64,000 nucleotides of DNA from Cephalopachus bancanus (GCA_027257055.1 JAPVLO010000044.1:5456001-5520000); one strand, 5' to 3'; shown: positions 25,286 through 38,180, counted from the stretch's first letter. Made by a program: numbers and translations. The notes: generated by a model from the letters alone, not told the origin.

Positions 25286-26148
25286 TGAGGGGGGACCCCC
25301 CAAAACTCAGCATTTATTTATTTAAAAAATATGTATTTATTCTTTTTTCTTTTTTTTTTTTTGAGTTGGAGTCTCACTCTGTCGCCCAGACTGGAGTGCA
25401 GTGGCCGCTCCCAGCCACCGCAGCCTCGACCTGCTGGACTCCAGTGATCCTTCCGCCTCAGCCTTCCGAGTAGCCGGAATTACAGGAGCATGCTACCACG
25501 CCCGGCTGATTTTTTGATTTATTGTAGAGATGAGGTCTCGCTGCCCAGGCGGGTCTCGAACCCACGGGCTCAGGCAATCCACTCACCTCAGCCTCCCAAA
25601 GGTGCGGGATTACAGGCTGAGCCACCGAGCCCGGCTTGTATTTATTCTTATATGCTTAAACTGCAATCACCTTCAAAGTATATTCTGTTTGGCTAAATAC
25701 ACCTATCAAGACACTTTTCTGTTGCTCAGAACAGTTTTTGAACTCATCCATTTTGATATTTTTTAGTGCCTCTGCTGTTTTTTGTTTTATCTCTTCAACA
25801 TCAACAAAATGTTTCCCTTTAAGGACTTTTTTCATCCAGGGAAACAAAAAGTCACTCAAGGTGACAGCAGGTGAATAGGGAGGGTGGGGCATGGGGGTCA
25901 TGCCATTTTTTGGCCAAAAACTGCTGAACACTCAGCATGGTATGGGTTGGTGTCCTCTAAATCACCCATCATGAAAAGGGCAACTGTGTTGAAAGAATCT
26001 CCAAAGGAAAATTCACTGAAGCCAAATGCAGCCTCACAACAATGCTAGCTGGTACACTGATGCTGACAGGTTCCTAGAACAGTTACCCAGGGGGGTAAGC
26101 CTGTGCTCCAAGGAACCTGTCCTCCAGGTTTTTGGGGGTCCTCCTCTT
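25286..26148 (-). mobile_element. Mariner-type DNA transposon, internally deleted and interrupted by an Alu
   Basis: Terminal inverted repeats are visible. The left end is TGAGGGGGGACCCCCCAAAA, and the right end read inward is AGAGGAGGACCCCCAAAAAC; each is next to a TA, the usual mariner target. On the minus strand 25,656-25,931 encodes the C-terminal part of a mariner transposase: the PHPPYSP motif, then SDFLFPWMKKVLKGKHF and a helical tail. The last catalytic Asp region of the family (DLAPxDFFLFP) is altered here to AVTLSDFLFP. The N-terminal part is mostly missing and stop codons interrupt the rest. Without the Alu the element is about 570 bp, against about 1.3 kb for a full mariner, so it is a deleted copy. 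The named family is not assigned. Confidence 0.75.
25345..25636 (-). mobile_element. Alu (lineage-specific type) inserted in the mariner element
   Basis: This is a full dimeric Alu in reverse orientation with a T-run at its left end, of the younger type seen throughout the window. It is flanked by a perfect 13-base duplication, tgtatttattctt, at 25,332-25,344 and 25,637-25,649. It is therefore younger than the mariner it interrupts. Confidence 0.93.
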
Positions 26149-26227
26149 ATAGTCATTCTTTCAAATTTTCTCTTAAAAATTTCATTTCTTGTTATGAAAA
26201 TAACAAGGTTCTGAAAATACAGGTTCA

Positions 26228-26549
26228 GAGCAGGCATGACGGCTCACACCTGTAATGCCTTTGCAATGGGAAGCTGAGGTGGGAGGATCATTTGAGGCCT
26301 GGAGTTAAAGATCAGCCTGAGCAACATAGCAAGATCTTATTTCTACAAAAAAAAAAAAAATTAGGCAAGGTGGCATGCATCTGTAGCCCCAGTTACTTAA
26401 GAGGCTTGAGGCGGGAGGATCTCTTAAGTCCAGGAACTCATGGCCAGGGTGAACCTTGATCATGTCACTGCACTGTAGCCTGGGCAACAGAGTGAGATCC
26501 TAATTCCAAAAAAGAAAAGAAAAAGGAAAAAGAAGAAAGAAAATACAAG
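26228..26549 (+). mobile_element. Old Alu dimer (J-like)
   Basis: A dimer with ancestral Alu-J features (GGCTCACACCTGTAATGCC, a CCTGAGCAACATAGCAAGA block and an A14 linker) and a long GA-rich tail. The duplication aatacaggttca is at 26,216-26,227 and 26,550-26,561. It lacks all the lineage-specific changes of the younger local Alus. Confidence 0.9.
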
Positions 26550-27739
26550 AATACAGGTTCACAGCAATATATAACTTATATAAAACTTGCTTCCAAGGTA
26601 ATATTTAAATCAGAAATACTGCTTTAATGACAATTTTCTCAAAAATACTAAGATGTTTCTAAACAATTCTGAAATTGATCACTGTACTCTTGTCCATGTC
26701 AGTCATTTAAATGAGCTGTTTCAGTTGTCATATTACTTGGTATACCGGCTCTATCTAGTTTTCACTTCCTTTTACTTCCATTTCAATAACATATTAGCTC
26801 AAGACAAGCGCAGATCACAAGAATAAGAACAGCTCTCTTCTGTAAGTTAAATACACAGCAATTGCTAGACTCTGATCTAAAGAAGTCCAACTCTGATGTA
26901 GAGAGGTCTAATGGACAAAGATTTTCCTCTAGTCCATTATTTAGCATTATGTTTAAGATTTATCCAGAAATAGACTTTATATCACTTCTTATTCTAAAAC
27001 TTACTCTAGATGGCAAGATTTAGTAAGCTAATTTTTCCCTAATTTATTTAAGAGATATAATTTTACTCTTTCATTACCATATTCCCAAAATTTAAATGGC
27101 AAGTTCAAATCAATATCTTAGGTAAAGTCTAAGCAATCATAGATAGATAAAGCCTATTAAATAGCATAGACTCTTTCTATGTGTGAAAGAGTAGTATGCT
27201 ACTGATGACTTACATTTGAATAACAATGTAGATGAATATTCTATGTAATTTATTCCATTTTCTCTTCAGTGAAAGTAAAGATCAGTAAACAGAGATAGCT
27301 CAAGGTTTTTAAGCAAGAGGTAAAGATTTGGTCTTGGAGATGCTGTACACAGTTTAAGAGAACAATCAAAAGAGTGCTCTCACCAAGTCATAAAGCTATT
27401 ATATACTTAGGTAAATCTCGTGTATACATAAAGCTATATATCTTGTATATATAAAGCTATTCCACACTTAGATTACTATCTTGTTTCATTTATTACATTT
27501 CTTTTCTGAACTTAAATTTTGAGCCTTCTTGGACTTGACCAATAGAGCATTTTGTTCTTACTTAAAAACTAGGAAAATAAGATATGTTCTTATCTTAAAA
27601 CTGCAGGAAAATAAATACACCAAATTTATTCACCAAATAAAAAGACAAAATGATTAGACAAAATATAGTGCTAGAAAGTTCATCCTGTACCAAAAGAGCA
27701 TTAATTCTTTCAGCATGATTAACTAATTCATACAACTAT

Positions 27740-28440
27740 AAATTGTAGCACCAAGCCCTACAGCAGGGGCTAGTCATACAAAGCTGCAGAAGTCTTTGTC
27801 CCTGACCTGGAGGATTTCACAGCCTAGTAAAGAGGAAAGATATATAATTAGTTAATAGTAATGCAGTGACATCAGAGCTAAAAGAAGCATGTATAAAGTG
27901 CCATGGGAGTCAGCAGAGTAATTAATTGAAACCTGAGATGCAGAGAAGGAAGTTGTCAGAAAATACATAAAAACAAGAGATCACTGGAGCAGAAGAAAAG
28001 ATTATGGATTGCACCAAGCTACAGAGAAAGCTATTAAGAACAGAGGGAACCACATGATAAGGGTGCAGAAGCCGAAGAGTGACCCAACTGGGAGCTGCAG
28101 AAAGATTAATAACACTGCAGCAGAGAATGTTAAGTGGTAAAGGAGGCTGGAAGTCTAACAGTGGAGGATGCTGAATAGCAGATTTCAGGTTTGAATTTTA
28201 TCCCTTAGATAATGGAGAGCTAATGGGGCATCATAAGGTCCAAACTTTGGAAAGATGTCTATTGGCAGTGAAACGACTACTAGAAACAGGTAAGCGCAGG
28301 GGCCAATATCTCAAAACACAATCACCCTAGGGCCTTGAATTAAGATAGTAACAGCAGGGATGGAGAGAGAAGAAAATATTCAAGAAATATTTAAAAGGTA
28401 GAATTTTTAAAATTTAGGAAAAACAAATTTGGTATAGGTG
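27740..28440 (+). repeat. Ancient interspersed repeat, second copy
   Basis: Shares order and landmarks with 39.4-40.3 kb: tctttgtccctgacctggag, gatttcacagcctagt, aagtgccatgggag, ggtttgaattttatccctta and gctaatggggcat. Diverged and gene-free. Confidence 0.45.
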
Positions 28441-29045
28441 CTAGGTACAAATATCAATATCATAAAAGATGGAGCAGAAGAAAGAGTACATTGATAAATT
28501 CTAACTCTCAAATCATTTTTTATTCTTTTAAATTATAATAATTAACTTTGCATCCTGCTAGATCTTTTTATCTTTGAGGTCACTGAGCAAATGATTATTA
28601 TGAAAGCTACAAGCCTATTGAGAATTAGGATTAAGTGGGTATAGCAAATTAATTGAACTTCACTGTATATTTCCATGAAAACAAGATAAGGTAACCAAAC
28701 AAGATCTCTGAACTAGTACAAACAACAGATATAAACTCATATAAAAGATTCCACAAAGCAAAAATTATTATCCTCAGAAATATGCAAATTAAGACATATT
28801 CAATACTTCTATATTAAAAATATTTAATGCGGAGTCTTCCTGTTATCAGTGGCTGTTTAACAAAATGAAAGGTAAAGGTCTTACATTTAGAAATCAACAT
28901 GTTTATATAAATTAATATTTAAAAAGGACTCAATTTAAATGAAAAAAACTGTCAAAGTAGAAAGAACATCAGCAAAAGTGATTAATGCTCTCAGTGATTA
29001 TACCATAATACTTAAACATAAAATTATATTTAAGTAAGATTATAT

Positions 29046-29053
29046 TTTATTTT

Positions 29054-29083
<30 letters not shown>
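29046..29083 (+). repeat. (TTTA)n microsatellite at an Alu tail
   Basis: TTTA units that continue into the T-run of the reverse Alu at 29,083, so it probably grew from the Alu tail. Confidence 0.85.
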
Positions 29084-29084
<1 letters not shown>

Positions 29085-29351
29085 TTTGAGTTGGAGTCTC
29101 ACTCTGTCGCTCAGAGTGCAGTGGCACACTCCCAGCCACCGCAGCCTCGACCTGCTGGGTTCTGGTGATCCTTCCGCCTCAGCCTTCCAAGTAGCTGGAA
29201 CTACAGGTGTGTGCTACCATGCCCGGCTAATTTTTTGATTTATTGTAGAGATGAGATCTCACCAAGTTGCCCAGGCAGGTCTCAAACCCGTAGGCTTAGC
29301 CAATCCACTCACCTCAGCCTCCCCAAGTGAGGGATTACAGGCTGAGCCACC
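29083..29351 (-). mobile_element. Alu dimer, reverse
   Basis: Reverse young-type Alu joined at its left end to a TTTA run that is its decayed tail. The first bases of the element (right end) are missing after gagccacc. Confidence 0.88.
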
Positions 29352-29360
29352 AATAAGTTA

Positions 29361-29473
29361 ATTTTTTTTTTTTTTCAAGACAAGGTAAAACTCTGTCACC
29401 CAGGCTGGAGTGAAGTGGCGTGATCCTGGCCCACCACAACCTCAATTTTCTGGGCTCAAGTAATCCTCCTATC
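29361..29473 (-). mobile_element. Partial older Alu, reverse
   Basis: Right-arm Alu sequence in reverse, beginning with a T-run and CAAGACAAGG and ending abruptly at cctcctatc. It lies directly beside the previous Alu and is more diverged. Confidence 0.75.
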
Positions 29474-30389
29474 AATGAAAGTTTGCTGAGTTAAGAGAAA
29501 TGTTATCAAATGGGGTATGGCTCTACTTTCTACACTTAGCAAAGCCTCACGATGCATAGTGCATTTTCTCAGGAGCTCCAAGTTTTATACTACAAATTTC
29601 CAGAAATCACCTAATCAAATTTACAGCACCAAGCTGATCAAAGTCTAACAGTGCTATCCAATTTGTATTCATTTCGCCATAGGATGCCCTAATGTTCAAA
29701 ACTTTTTCAATATATCGTTTTTGCATAAGGGGAGAGGAAATAGTATGACCACCTACATTAAGATAGCAAGATCTATGGCCAAATTACAGAGAGGGGGAGA
29801 AAGAGAGAAAGAGATAGCACTCTGCTACTTAACACATTTCAAACATCTAGTCTCAAAATATATCAGTAAATATTTACATCAAAACACTTAAAATCTTTGA
29901 TTTTAGAGGTTTGGTCCCTTGCCCTTAATTTTTGAAGAGTCAGACATGCACAACTGCAATTTACTTACGCAGAAGGAAATTAATGATAGAAACATATTCA
30001 GAAGGCTGGAAAAAAAAGAGGCAAGACTAAAATTATCCTAGATCAGAGGCCACTAAAAGTTTAAATGTGAATTATGAAAAATAAACAATAAATTGCCCTG
30101 CAAGCTGAAAACCCCATGGAGAAAACAGTCCACTGACTGAATCACAACAAGCCAAGTACATTCTTTTGGATATAATGATTTATAAATTCGAATCAACCAT
30201 CAGATATTTACAACCAAGCTTAAAAAGTTAATGTGACTGCATTGAAAAAAAATTAAATATATAGAAAAATTCTTCACTGGCTCAACTCCAGAAGAAGCCA
30301 GAAATGTAATAAAGAATACAAGTTAAGTGCATGATGTATTTTCAAAACATACGAGGAAGCTAATATATGGATGAAAAAGAATTTTTTCA

Positions 30390-33300
30390 TAATCTCTAGG
30401 ATGCCTTAAAAGCTGTAGTAAAAGGGGAATTTATATCCCTACAAACACACATGAAGAAAATGGAAGGAACACAAACTAACAGCCTAACAAACCACCTAAG
30501 GAAGCTGGAAAAGTAAGACCACAAAAACCCTAATTTCAGCAGAAGAATCCAGATCACCAAAATAAAAGCGCAAATCCAGGACATACAAGACAAAAAGATA
30601 ATACAAAAAAATCAATGAAACAAAAAGCTGGTTCTTTGAAAGGATAAACAAGATCGATGGTCCCCTAGCAAGACTGACCAAGAAAAAACCCAAATAAGCA
30701 CAATCAGAAACACAAAGAATGAAGTCACATCTGACCCTGAAGAAATACAAAAGATCATTAGAGACTACTATGAACACTTATATGGAAACAAACTTGAAAA
30801 CCTTAAGGAAATGGAGGACTTTCTGACATCACACAACATACCTAGTTTGAAACCAGAAGAAATTGAGACCCTAAATAGACCAATAACAATCAAGGAAATC
30901 GACTGCATAATAAGAAAACTACCTACCAAAAAAAGCCCTGGTCCAGATGGCTTTCCAGCAGAATTCTACAAGACATTTAAGGAGAAGCTGATACCAATCC
31001 TACTGAAGGTATTCCAGGCGATTGAAAAAGATGGAACTCTCCCCAAATCATTCTACGAAGCCAACATAACATTGATACCCAAGCCAGGTAAAGATCCAAC
31101 AAAGAAAGAGAACTATAGGCCAATATCTTTGATGAACATAGATGCTAAAATTCTCAACAAGATCCTAGCAAACCAGATTCAACAACACATCTCAAAAATC
31201 ATCCATCATGACCAAGGAGGCTTCATTCCTGGGATGCAAGGCTGGTTCAACATTCATAAAACCATAAATGTAATTAAATACATCAACAGATGTCAAAACA
31301 AAAACCACATGATTATATCATTAGATGCAGAAAAAGCTTTTGATAAAATCCAGCACCCCTACTTGATAAAAACCCTCGAACATCTAGGCATTCGGGGAAC
31401 ATACCTCAAAATAGTAAAAGCCATCTACGAGAAACCCACAGCCAGTATACTCCTAAACAGACAAAAATTGGAACCATTTCCCCTGAAAACTGGAGCAAGA
31501 CAAGGATGCCCACTCTCACCCCTCCTGTTCAACATAGTATTGGAAGTCCTAGCTCGAGCAATCAGAGAAGAGAAGGCAATCAGGGGTATCCAAATAGGAA
31601 AAGAGGAAGTCAAATGATCTCTCTTCGCAGATGATATGATTGTGTACCTTGAAAACCCAAGAGAATCTTGTCAAAAGCCTCCTTACACTGAATAAAGGCC
31701 TTTGGCAAAGTCTCAGGATACAAAATAAATGTGCAAAAGACAATGGCATTTCTTTACACCAATAACAAATGAACAGAAACGCAAATACAAGAAACACAAT
31801 TCCATTCACAATAGCCACAAAAAAATGAAATACCTTGGCATCTTCCTAACCAGAGACTTGAAAGACCTTTATAATGAAAACTACAAAACACTGCTCAAAG
31901 AAATCAAAGATGACACAAACAAGTGGAAAAATATCCCATGCTCATGGATTGGAAGAATCAACATTGTAAAGATGTCCATCTTACCTAAGGCAATCTACAA
32001 ATTCAATGCAATACCCATCAAATTACCAGCAACATTCTTCTCAGACCTAGAAAAAACAACACAGGAATTGATATGGAAACACAAACGTCCAAGAATAGCC
32101 AGAACAACTCTCAGCAAAAAAAAACAAAGCAGGGGGTAGCACATTACCAGACTTCAAACTCTACTATAAAGCTACAATCATCAAAACAACTTGGTATTGA
32201 TATAGAAACAGGCATATAGATCAATGGAATAGAATTGAGATTCCAGAAGCAAAACCTCAATTTCTCAACCAACTCATCTTCGACAAAGCCTCCACCACCT
32301 ACTACTGGGGAGAAGAGAACCTATTCAGTAAATGGTGCTGGGAAAACTGGCTGAACACATGCAGAAGATTGAAACAGGACCCCTACCTATCCCCATGCAC
32401 AAAGGTTAACTCCAAATGGATCAGAGACCTAAATGTAAAACCTCAAACCATAAGAACCTTAGAAAATGAAGGACATACCCTCATGGAAATCGGAACTGGC
32501 CTCCAATTCCTGAACAAAACCTAAAACCCACAGGTCATAAGAGAGAGGATAGACAAGTGGGACCTTATTAAACTGACAAGCTTCTGCAAAGCCAAAGAAA
32601 CCATCAAGAGAGCAGGGAGACAGCCTACAGACTGGGAAAAAGTATTTGCCAACACCAGTCAAAGGCTTAACATCTTTGATCTACAAGGAACTCAAACGTG
32701 CTGAAAAGAAAAAAATAAACAACCCCATTATAAAATGGGCAAAAGACATAAACAGACACTTCACAAAGGAAGACATCCGAATAGCCAACAGACATATGAA
32801 GAAATGTTCAACTTCACTAATCATCAGGGAGATGCAAATCAAAACTACACTGAGGTACCACCTAACTCCAGTCAGAATGTCAATTATCAACAACTCAAAA
32901 AATAACAGCTGCTGGAGAGGGTGTGGCGAAAAAGGAACACTTCTACACTGTTGCTGGGCGTGTAAACTAGTGCAATCTCTGTGGAAAGCAGTGTGGCGAT
33001 TCCTAAAAGCTCTAAATATCTACCTCCCATATGATCCTGCAATCCCCCTAATGGGAATATATCCAGAAGAACACAAATCACTCTACAAAAAAGATACCTG
33101 CACATGTATGTTTATCGCAGCATTGTTCACAATACCAAGAACCTCGAAGCAACCATGCTGCCTATCAAAAGAGGATTGGATTAGAAAAATGTGGTACATA
33201 TACACGATAGAATACTACGCAGCCATAAAAAAGAACAAAATCATGAATTTCGCAGCAACCTGGATGGAACTAGAGTCTATAATACTGAGTGACCTCTCAC

Positions 33301-33558
33301 AAAAACAAAGGTCTGAGTATCACATGTTTGCACTCATATAATGGACCTTGAACACCCAATCTAATACTGTAAGAAAATGACTGACAGTAGTGGGAAACTA
33401 TAGGGTAGAGAGGGAGATGGGATTAACGAGCAAATATCTGTCTGGGGATGGGAAAGCACCTCTAATCAATAGGGTGCCTGAATGAAATGTATTTGTATAC
33501 CTAACCCTTAACTGTACCCCACAACATTATAATAAAAAAATATTGATTATTAAAAAAA
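30390..33558 (+). mobile_element. 5'-truncated L1 (ORF2 and 3' UTR) with target-site duplication
   Basis: About 3.2 kb of LINE-1 in plus orientation, antisense to PHKB. It begins inside ORF2. 30,811-31,614 is open and carries reverse-transcriptase motifs: [12 protein letters not shown], then [33 protein letters not shown]. One TGA (31,615-31,617) precedes the LFADDMIVYLE active-site block, after which frameshifts accumulate. 31,729-32,139 and 32,646-33,341 encode later ORF2 parts, including the Cys-rich region ([19 protein letters not shown]). The 3' UTR and A-rich tail end at 33,558. A 16-base duplication flanks it at 30,374-30,389 and 33,559-33,574 (aaaaagaattttttca). Not functional. Confidence 0.95.
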
Positions 33559-35300
33559 AAAAAGAATTTTTTCACAGCTTAATTGCCCAATCCCAGACCC
33601 TGTGCCTGTTCTTCCTAGTCTCCAATCACATCTTTAGCAAGAAGACTTGATCTATAATTCAAATAACAGCATAAGTGTTTACATCTATGCCTACATATTT
33701 GCAAATTTAAGTCCTGAGTAATAAAGACTTGAAACTTAAGTGGCCAAAATGGAGGACCATGTAAATAGTACGAGGTCACTGATAACAAAGGAAGTAAAAC
33801 ATAAGCCTTTAAAAATTTTATATAACAAATTAAAAATTAATGATATATATTTTAAAAGAAAATAGAAATGCATTGACAAGTAACATATCAGAATCTATAA
33901 AAATAACCAATTTCAATTATACAATTAAGATTCTCAAATGCTGGTCAAAGAATGTGAAGTTTCAGTTAGGAAGAATAAGCTTTAGTGAGCTACTGCACAG
34001 AATGGTGACTATAATAAATAATAATGCATTGTATATTTCAAAATTGTTAAAAGAATAGATTTTAAATGCTTTCACCTAAAAAAATAGTGAGGTAATGGAT
34101 TTGCTAATTAATCTGATTTAATCATTTCACATTATAAACACATATCCAAACATCACATTCTACCCCACAAATATATACAGTTATTATATGTCAAATAAAA
34201 ATAATATTAAAGAAAAGATTCTCATTGTGGTTTCTGAAAGTCATTTGATATTTAGGTACTGTATCTGTTCATCTATAGAAAGCAACTTCTTCAAGAAAAT
34301 TCATGAAATCTGAACCGAAAGATAAGAAAGCTATAAAGTCAAGAAATTAAAAATGAATATAATTAAATATATCAATAGATGTAAAAACAAGAACCACATG
34401 ATTATATAATTAGATGCAGAAAAAGCCTTTGATAAAATCCAGCCTCCCTTCTTGCTAAAAACCCTTGAACACCTGGGCATAGAAGGAACATACCTCAAAT
34501 AGTAAGAGCAAAGAGCCAACCTATTGCTAAATGGACAGAAAATGGAAACATTTCCCCCTGAAAACTGGAACATGACAAGGTTGACTACTCTCACTCCTCC
34601 TGTTTAACACAGTGTTGGAAGTCCTAACTAGAACAATCAGAAAAGAGAAGGAAATCAGGGATATCCAAATAGGAAAATAAGTCAAGTTATCCCTCTGCTG
34701 ATAATATGATCCAATATCCTGATAATCCAAGACAATCTGTCAAAAATCTCCTTGCACTGGCAAGGTCTCAGGGTACAAAATAACCGTGCAAAAGATGGTC
34801 GCATTCTTATACACCAACAACAAAGAGGAAGAGAACCAAATAAAAAGAACCATCCCATTCAAAATAGCCACACACACACACAAAAGAAGTATCTCAGCAT
34901 CTTCCTAACCAGAGAAGTGAAAGACTTTAACAATAAAAACTATAAAACACTGCTCAAAGAAGTCAAAGATGTCACAAATAAACGCAAAAATATTCCAAGC
35001 TCATGAATAGGTAGAATCAACATTGTTAAGATGTCCGTCCTACCAAAGGCAATCAACAGATTCAATACTATACCCATTAAATTACCACCATCATTCTTCT
35101 CAAACCTGGACACAAGAATACAGAAATTCATATGAAAACTTAAACGACCACAAATAGCCAGAACAATCCTTAGCAAAAGAAACAAAGTGGGAGGTATCAC
35201 ACTCCCAGACTTTAAACTTTATTATAAGGCTACAATAGTCAAGACAACCTGGTACTGGCACAAGAACTGGCATACAGACCAATTAAAAAGGATATAGCAT

Positions 35301-35342
35301 GCCTCCTTAGCGCAGTAGGTAGTGCATCAGTCTCATAATCTG
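35301..35342 (+). mobile_element. Retroposed 5' fragment of a methionine elongator tRNA inside an L1
   Basis: Forty-two bases match the 5' part of elongator tRNA-Met: GCCTCCTTAGCGCAGTAGG, then the D-stem end, the anticodon stem and CAT anticodon (CAGTCTCATAATCTG). The copy stops in the 3' side of the anticodon stem. It lacks the variable loop, T-arm and acceptor 3' half, so it is not a working tRNA. The L1 sequence on both sides is duplicated: aaaaaggatatagcat at 35,285-35,300 and aaaaaggatacagatt at 35,343-35,358, 13 of 16 identical. The insert has no A-tail of its own. This has the form of a tailless tRNA-derived retropseudogene made by L1 enzymes. Confidence 0.88.
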
Positions 35343-35879
35343 AAAAAGGATACAGATTCCAGAGGCAAAAACCTCAATTTCTCAACCAACTCATCTTTGA
35401 CAAAGCCTCCAATAACAACCACTGGGGAGAGGAGAACTTATTCAGTAAATGGTGCTGGGAAAACTGGCTGACCATATGCAGAAGAATGAAACAAGATACC
35501 AGCCATCACTATACACAAAAATCAACTCCAAATGTATCAAAGACATAGATGTAAAAATCTCAAACATTAAGAATCTTAGAAAATGCGGGAGACACCCTTA
35601 CGGAAATTGGAACAGTCAACTAATTCCTGATCAAAACCCCAAAAGCCCATGCCATAAGAGATAAGATAGACAAGTGGGACCTCATCAAACTGAAAAGCTT
35701 CTGGAAAGCAAAAGAAACCATCAAGAGAGAGGGGAGACAACCCACTGAAAGGGAAAAAACATTTGCCAACTGTATATATGACAAAGGCCTAACATCCAGG
35801 ATCTATAAGGAACTCTAATGTGTCACTAGGAAAACAAAAAACAAACAAACAAAAAAACAGTCCCATAAAAAAGTGGGCA

Positions 35880-36165
35880 AAGCCAGGCTCAGTGGCTCAG
35901 CCTGTAATCCCGTGCCTAGGGAAGCTGAGGTGAGTGGATTGCCTGACCCCGCGGGTTCAAGACCCGCCTGGGCAACTTGGTGAGACCTCATCTCTACAAT
36001 AAATCAAAAATTAGCTGGGCATGGTAGCGTGCACCTGTAATTCCGGCTACTCTGAAGGCTGAGGCGGAAGGATCGCCGGAGCCCAGCAGGTTGAGGCTGC
36101 GGTGGCCAGGAGCGGCCACTGCACTCCACTCTGGGCGACAGAGTGAGACTCCAACTCAAAAAAAA
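35880..36165 (+). mobile_element. Alu inserted in the older L1
   Basis: Full dimeric Alu of the younger local type, beginning gccaggctcagtggctcag and ending in an A-run. The duplication aaaaaagtgggca is at 35,867-35,879 and 36,166-36,178, so it is a later insertion into the L1. Confidence 0.92.
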
Positions 36166-37799
36166 AAAAAAGTGGGCAGAACACATGAATAGACATTTCT
36201 CAAAAGAAAACATGCAAGCAGCCAACAAACACATGAGAAAATGCTCAGCCTCACTAATCATCAAAGAAATGCAAATCAAAATCACACTGAGATACCACCT
36301 AACCCCAGTAAGAATGGTCATCATTAATAAAACAAAAAACAACAGATGCCGGTGAGGATGTGGAGAAAACTGAATGCTTCTACACTGTGGTGGGAATGCA
36401 AACTAGTTCAACCTCTATGGAAAAAAGTGTGGTGATTTCCAAAAGAACTGGAAATTGACCTTCCATATGACCCAGCAATCCTCCTTCTAGGAATATATCT
36501 GGAGGAACTAAAATCACTCTACAAAAAAAAATACCTGCATTCGAATGTTTATTGCAGCACTATTCACAAGAGCAAAAACATGGAACCAACTGTGCTGTCC
36601 ATTGAAACTGGACGAGATTTTTTAAAATGTGGTACATATACACAATGGAACATTATACAGCTATAAAGAGCAAATTTTTGGACTTTGCAGCAACTTGCAT
36701 GGATTTAGAGTCTATCACACTCAGTGATCTATCACAGATACAATGAACAGACTACCACATGTTCTCATTCATAAGTGAACCCTGAGCATTTGCCATAATA
36801 CAATAAGAAAGGGACTGGCAGGAGTGGGACACTGCCGGGGGGGGGCACATAACGTCAAAAAAAAGGGTACCTGATGTTAAATCAGGTAAAGTGGGACCAA
36901 AAGGAGGTTCAAATTTTACCTGTATGATAACTACCTGTATACCTAAATCTGAATAATACCCCACATCTTTAAAATAAAGAAATCCTAAAAAAAAAATTTT
37001 TAAAGGACTAAGAGGTAGTTGTATCAATGTTGGGAAAAAAAGGAACAAATAGTAAAATAAAAAACAGTAACAAATTTTTCATCATTTTAAAATCATTTTT
37101 TTTCAAAACAGCAAAGGTCTAACGTGATAAAAGGTGTGAATGTATTAAAAACACATCAAAGAAAGCTACAATGAGCTATCAGAAGGCATTCACCAATTTT
37201 ACAAGACTAAGTATATAACATATGCAGTTACAATTTTCTATTATTTGTTTTCTAATTGAAGATTTAAAGGTAGGCATCTTCTCAAAACCATAAAAGACAT
37301 GTCCTAATTGCATGTGTTTACCAATTTAAAAAAAACCTTTATAGCTTGTACAAACCCACTATCTTTTGAAAGATAAATCAAATGTCTACACGTATCCTTC
37401 AGCCTGAACCACGCCAGGAATCAAGCACCTTGTGTAGCTTTGCAGATTATTCCTCAGAAGCAGAATGGTCAATATGCCATTTTAAAATATAGACAAAAAT
37501 TATCATGATGACATAAAAATAACTTTCTAAGATTTTACTATATATACACACAGGAAGTTTTCCTGTGTTAAGTGGGCTACATTCTAAAAGTTAGTTTCTT
37601 GAGTCAAAGATATTAATGGTAGGTAAGTTCTAATGCATAATCAAGGTCACCACATTTTTTTATTCTAGATGGATAACACAGTGACTACCGGTGCCTTCAC
37701 AGTCATTCATTATCAAACTAGATTAAATGGCCCAATGCACCCAGCACTATGCTATGTTTAATACTATGCTAGGTATGAAACATAGACACATACAACACA

Positions 37800-38180
37800 T
37801 AGCTCCTGCCACGAGACTGTTCCCTACCATCTGTCACTTTTCAACCATTTTTATGTAATTGCCAGAGGATCTTCATAAAATATTAATCAGGCCTTACAAC
37901 TTCATTACTTCATATTTTCAATGGCTTTCCCTTCCACTTATAATACTTGGGGCCAAATAACTCCAAGGCTCTCAAGGCCTGGCCCAGCCCAGCTCCTCCT
38001 TTCACCCATTTCTGTCACTCACGATGCTTTGCCACAATGGCCTTCTCAGTGCTCCTCAAACACCCCGTTCTATCTAGCCCCAGGATCCTTAGAACTCTCC
38101 TTATCCCAATTTCCACCTTCAGCTTAAATGTCACTTCCAGAGAGGCTTTCCTTGAAGTTCCCACACCAGTCCTGCAGGAA
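37800..38180 (+). repeat. L2 LINE fragment
   Basis: L2-like sequence: aatggctttccc near 37,920, aaggcctggccc, a ccttctcagtgctcctcaaa block, and cttaaatgtcacttccagag followed by aggctttcctt. Short open frames in it are not genes. Confidence 0.65.

Larger units (their letters stand above)
34351..36996 (+). mobile_element. Older 5'-truncated L1, interrupted by an Alu and a tRNA fragment
   Basis: Plus-strand LINE-1 starting in the reverse-transcriptase part of ORF2 and running through the ORF2 C-terminus and 3' UTR to an A-tail near 36,985. It has many stops and frameshifts and is more diverged than the 30.4 kb copy, with which it aligns over most of its length. Its 3' UTR differs and includes a G-run near 36,840. 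The tRNA-Met fragment (35,301-35,342) and an Alu (35,880-36,165) were inserted later. No clear target-site duplication was seen. Confidence 0.9.

Noticed and set aside
35301..35342. A functional tRNA-Met gene
   Set aside because: The 3' half, T-arm and acceptor pairing are missing, so no cloverleaf can form.
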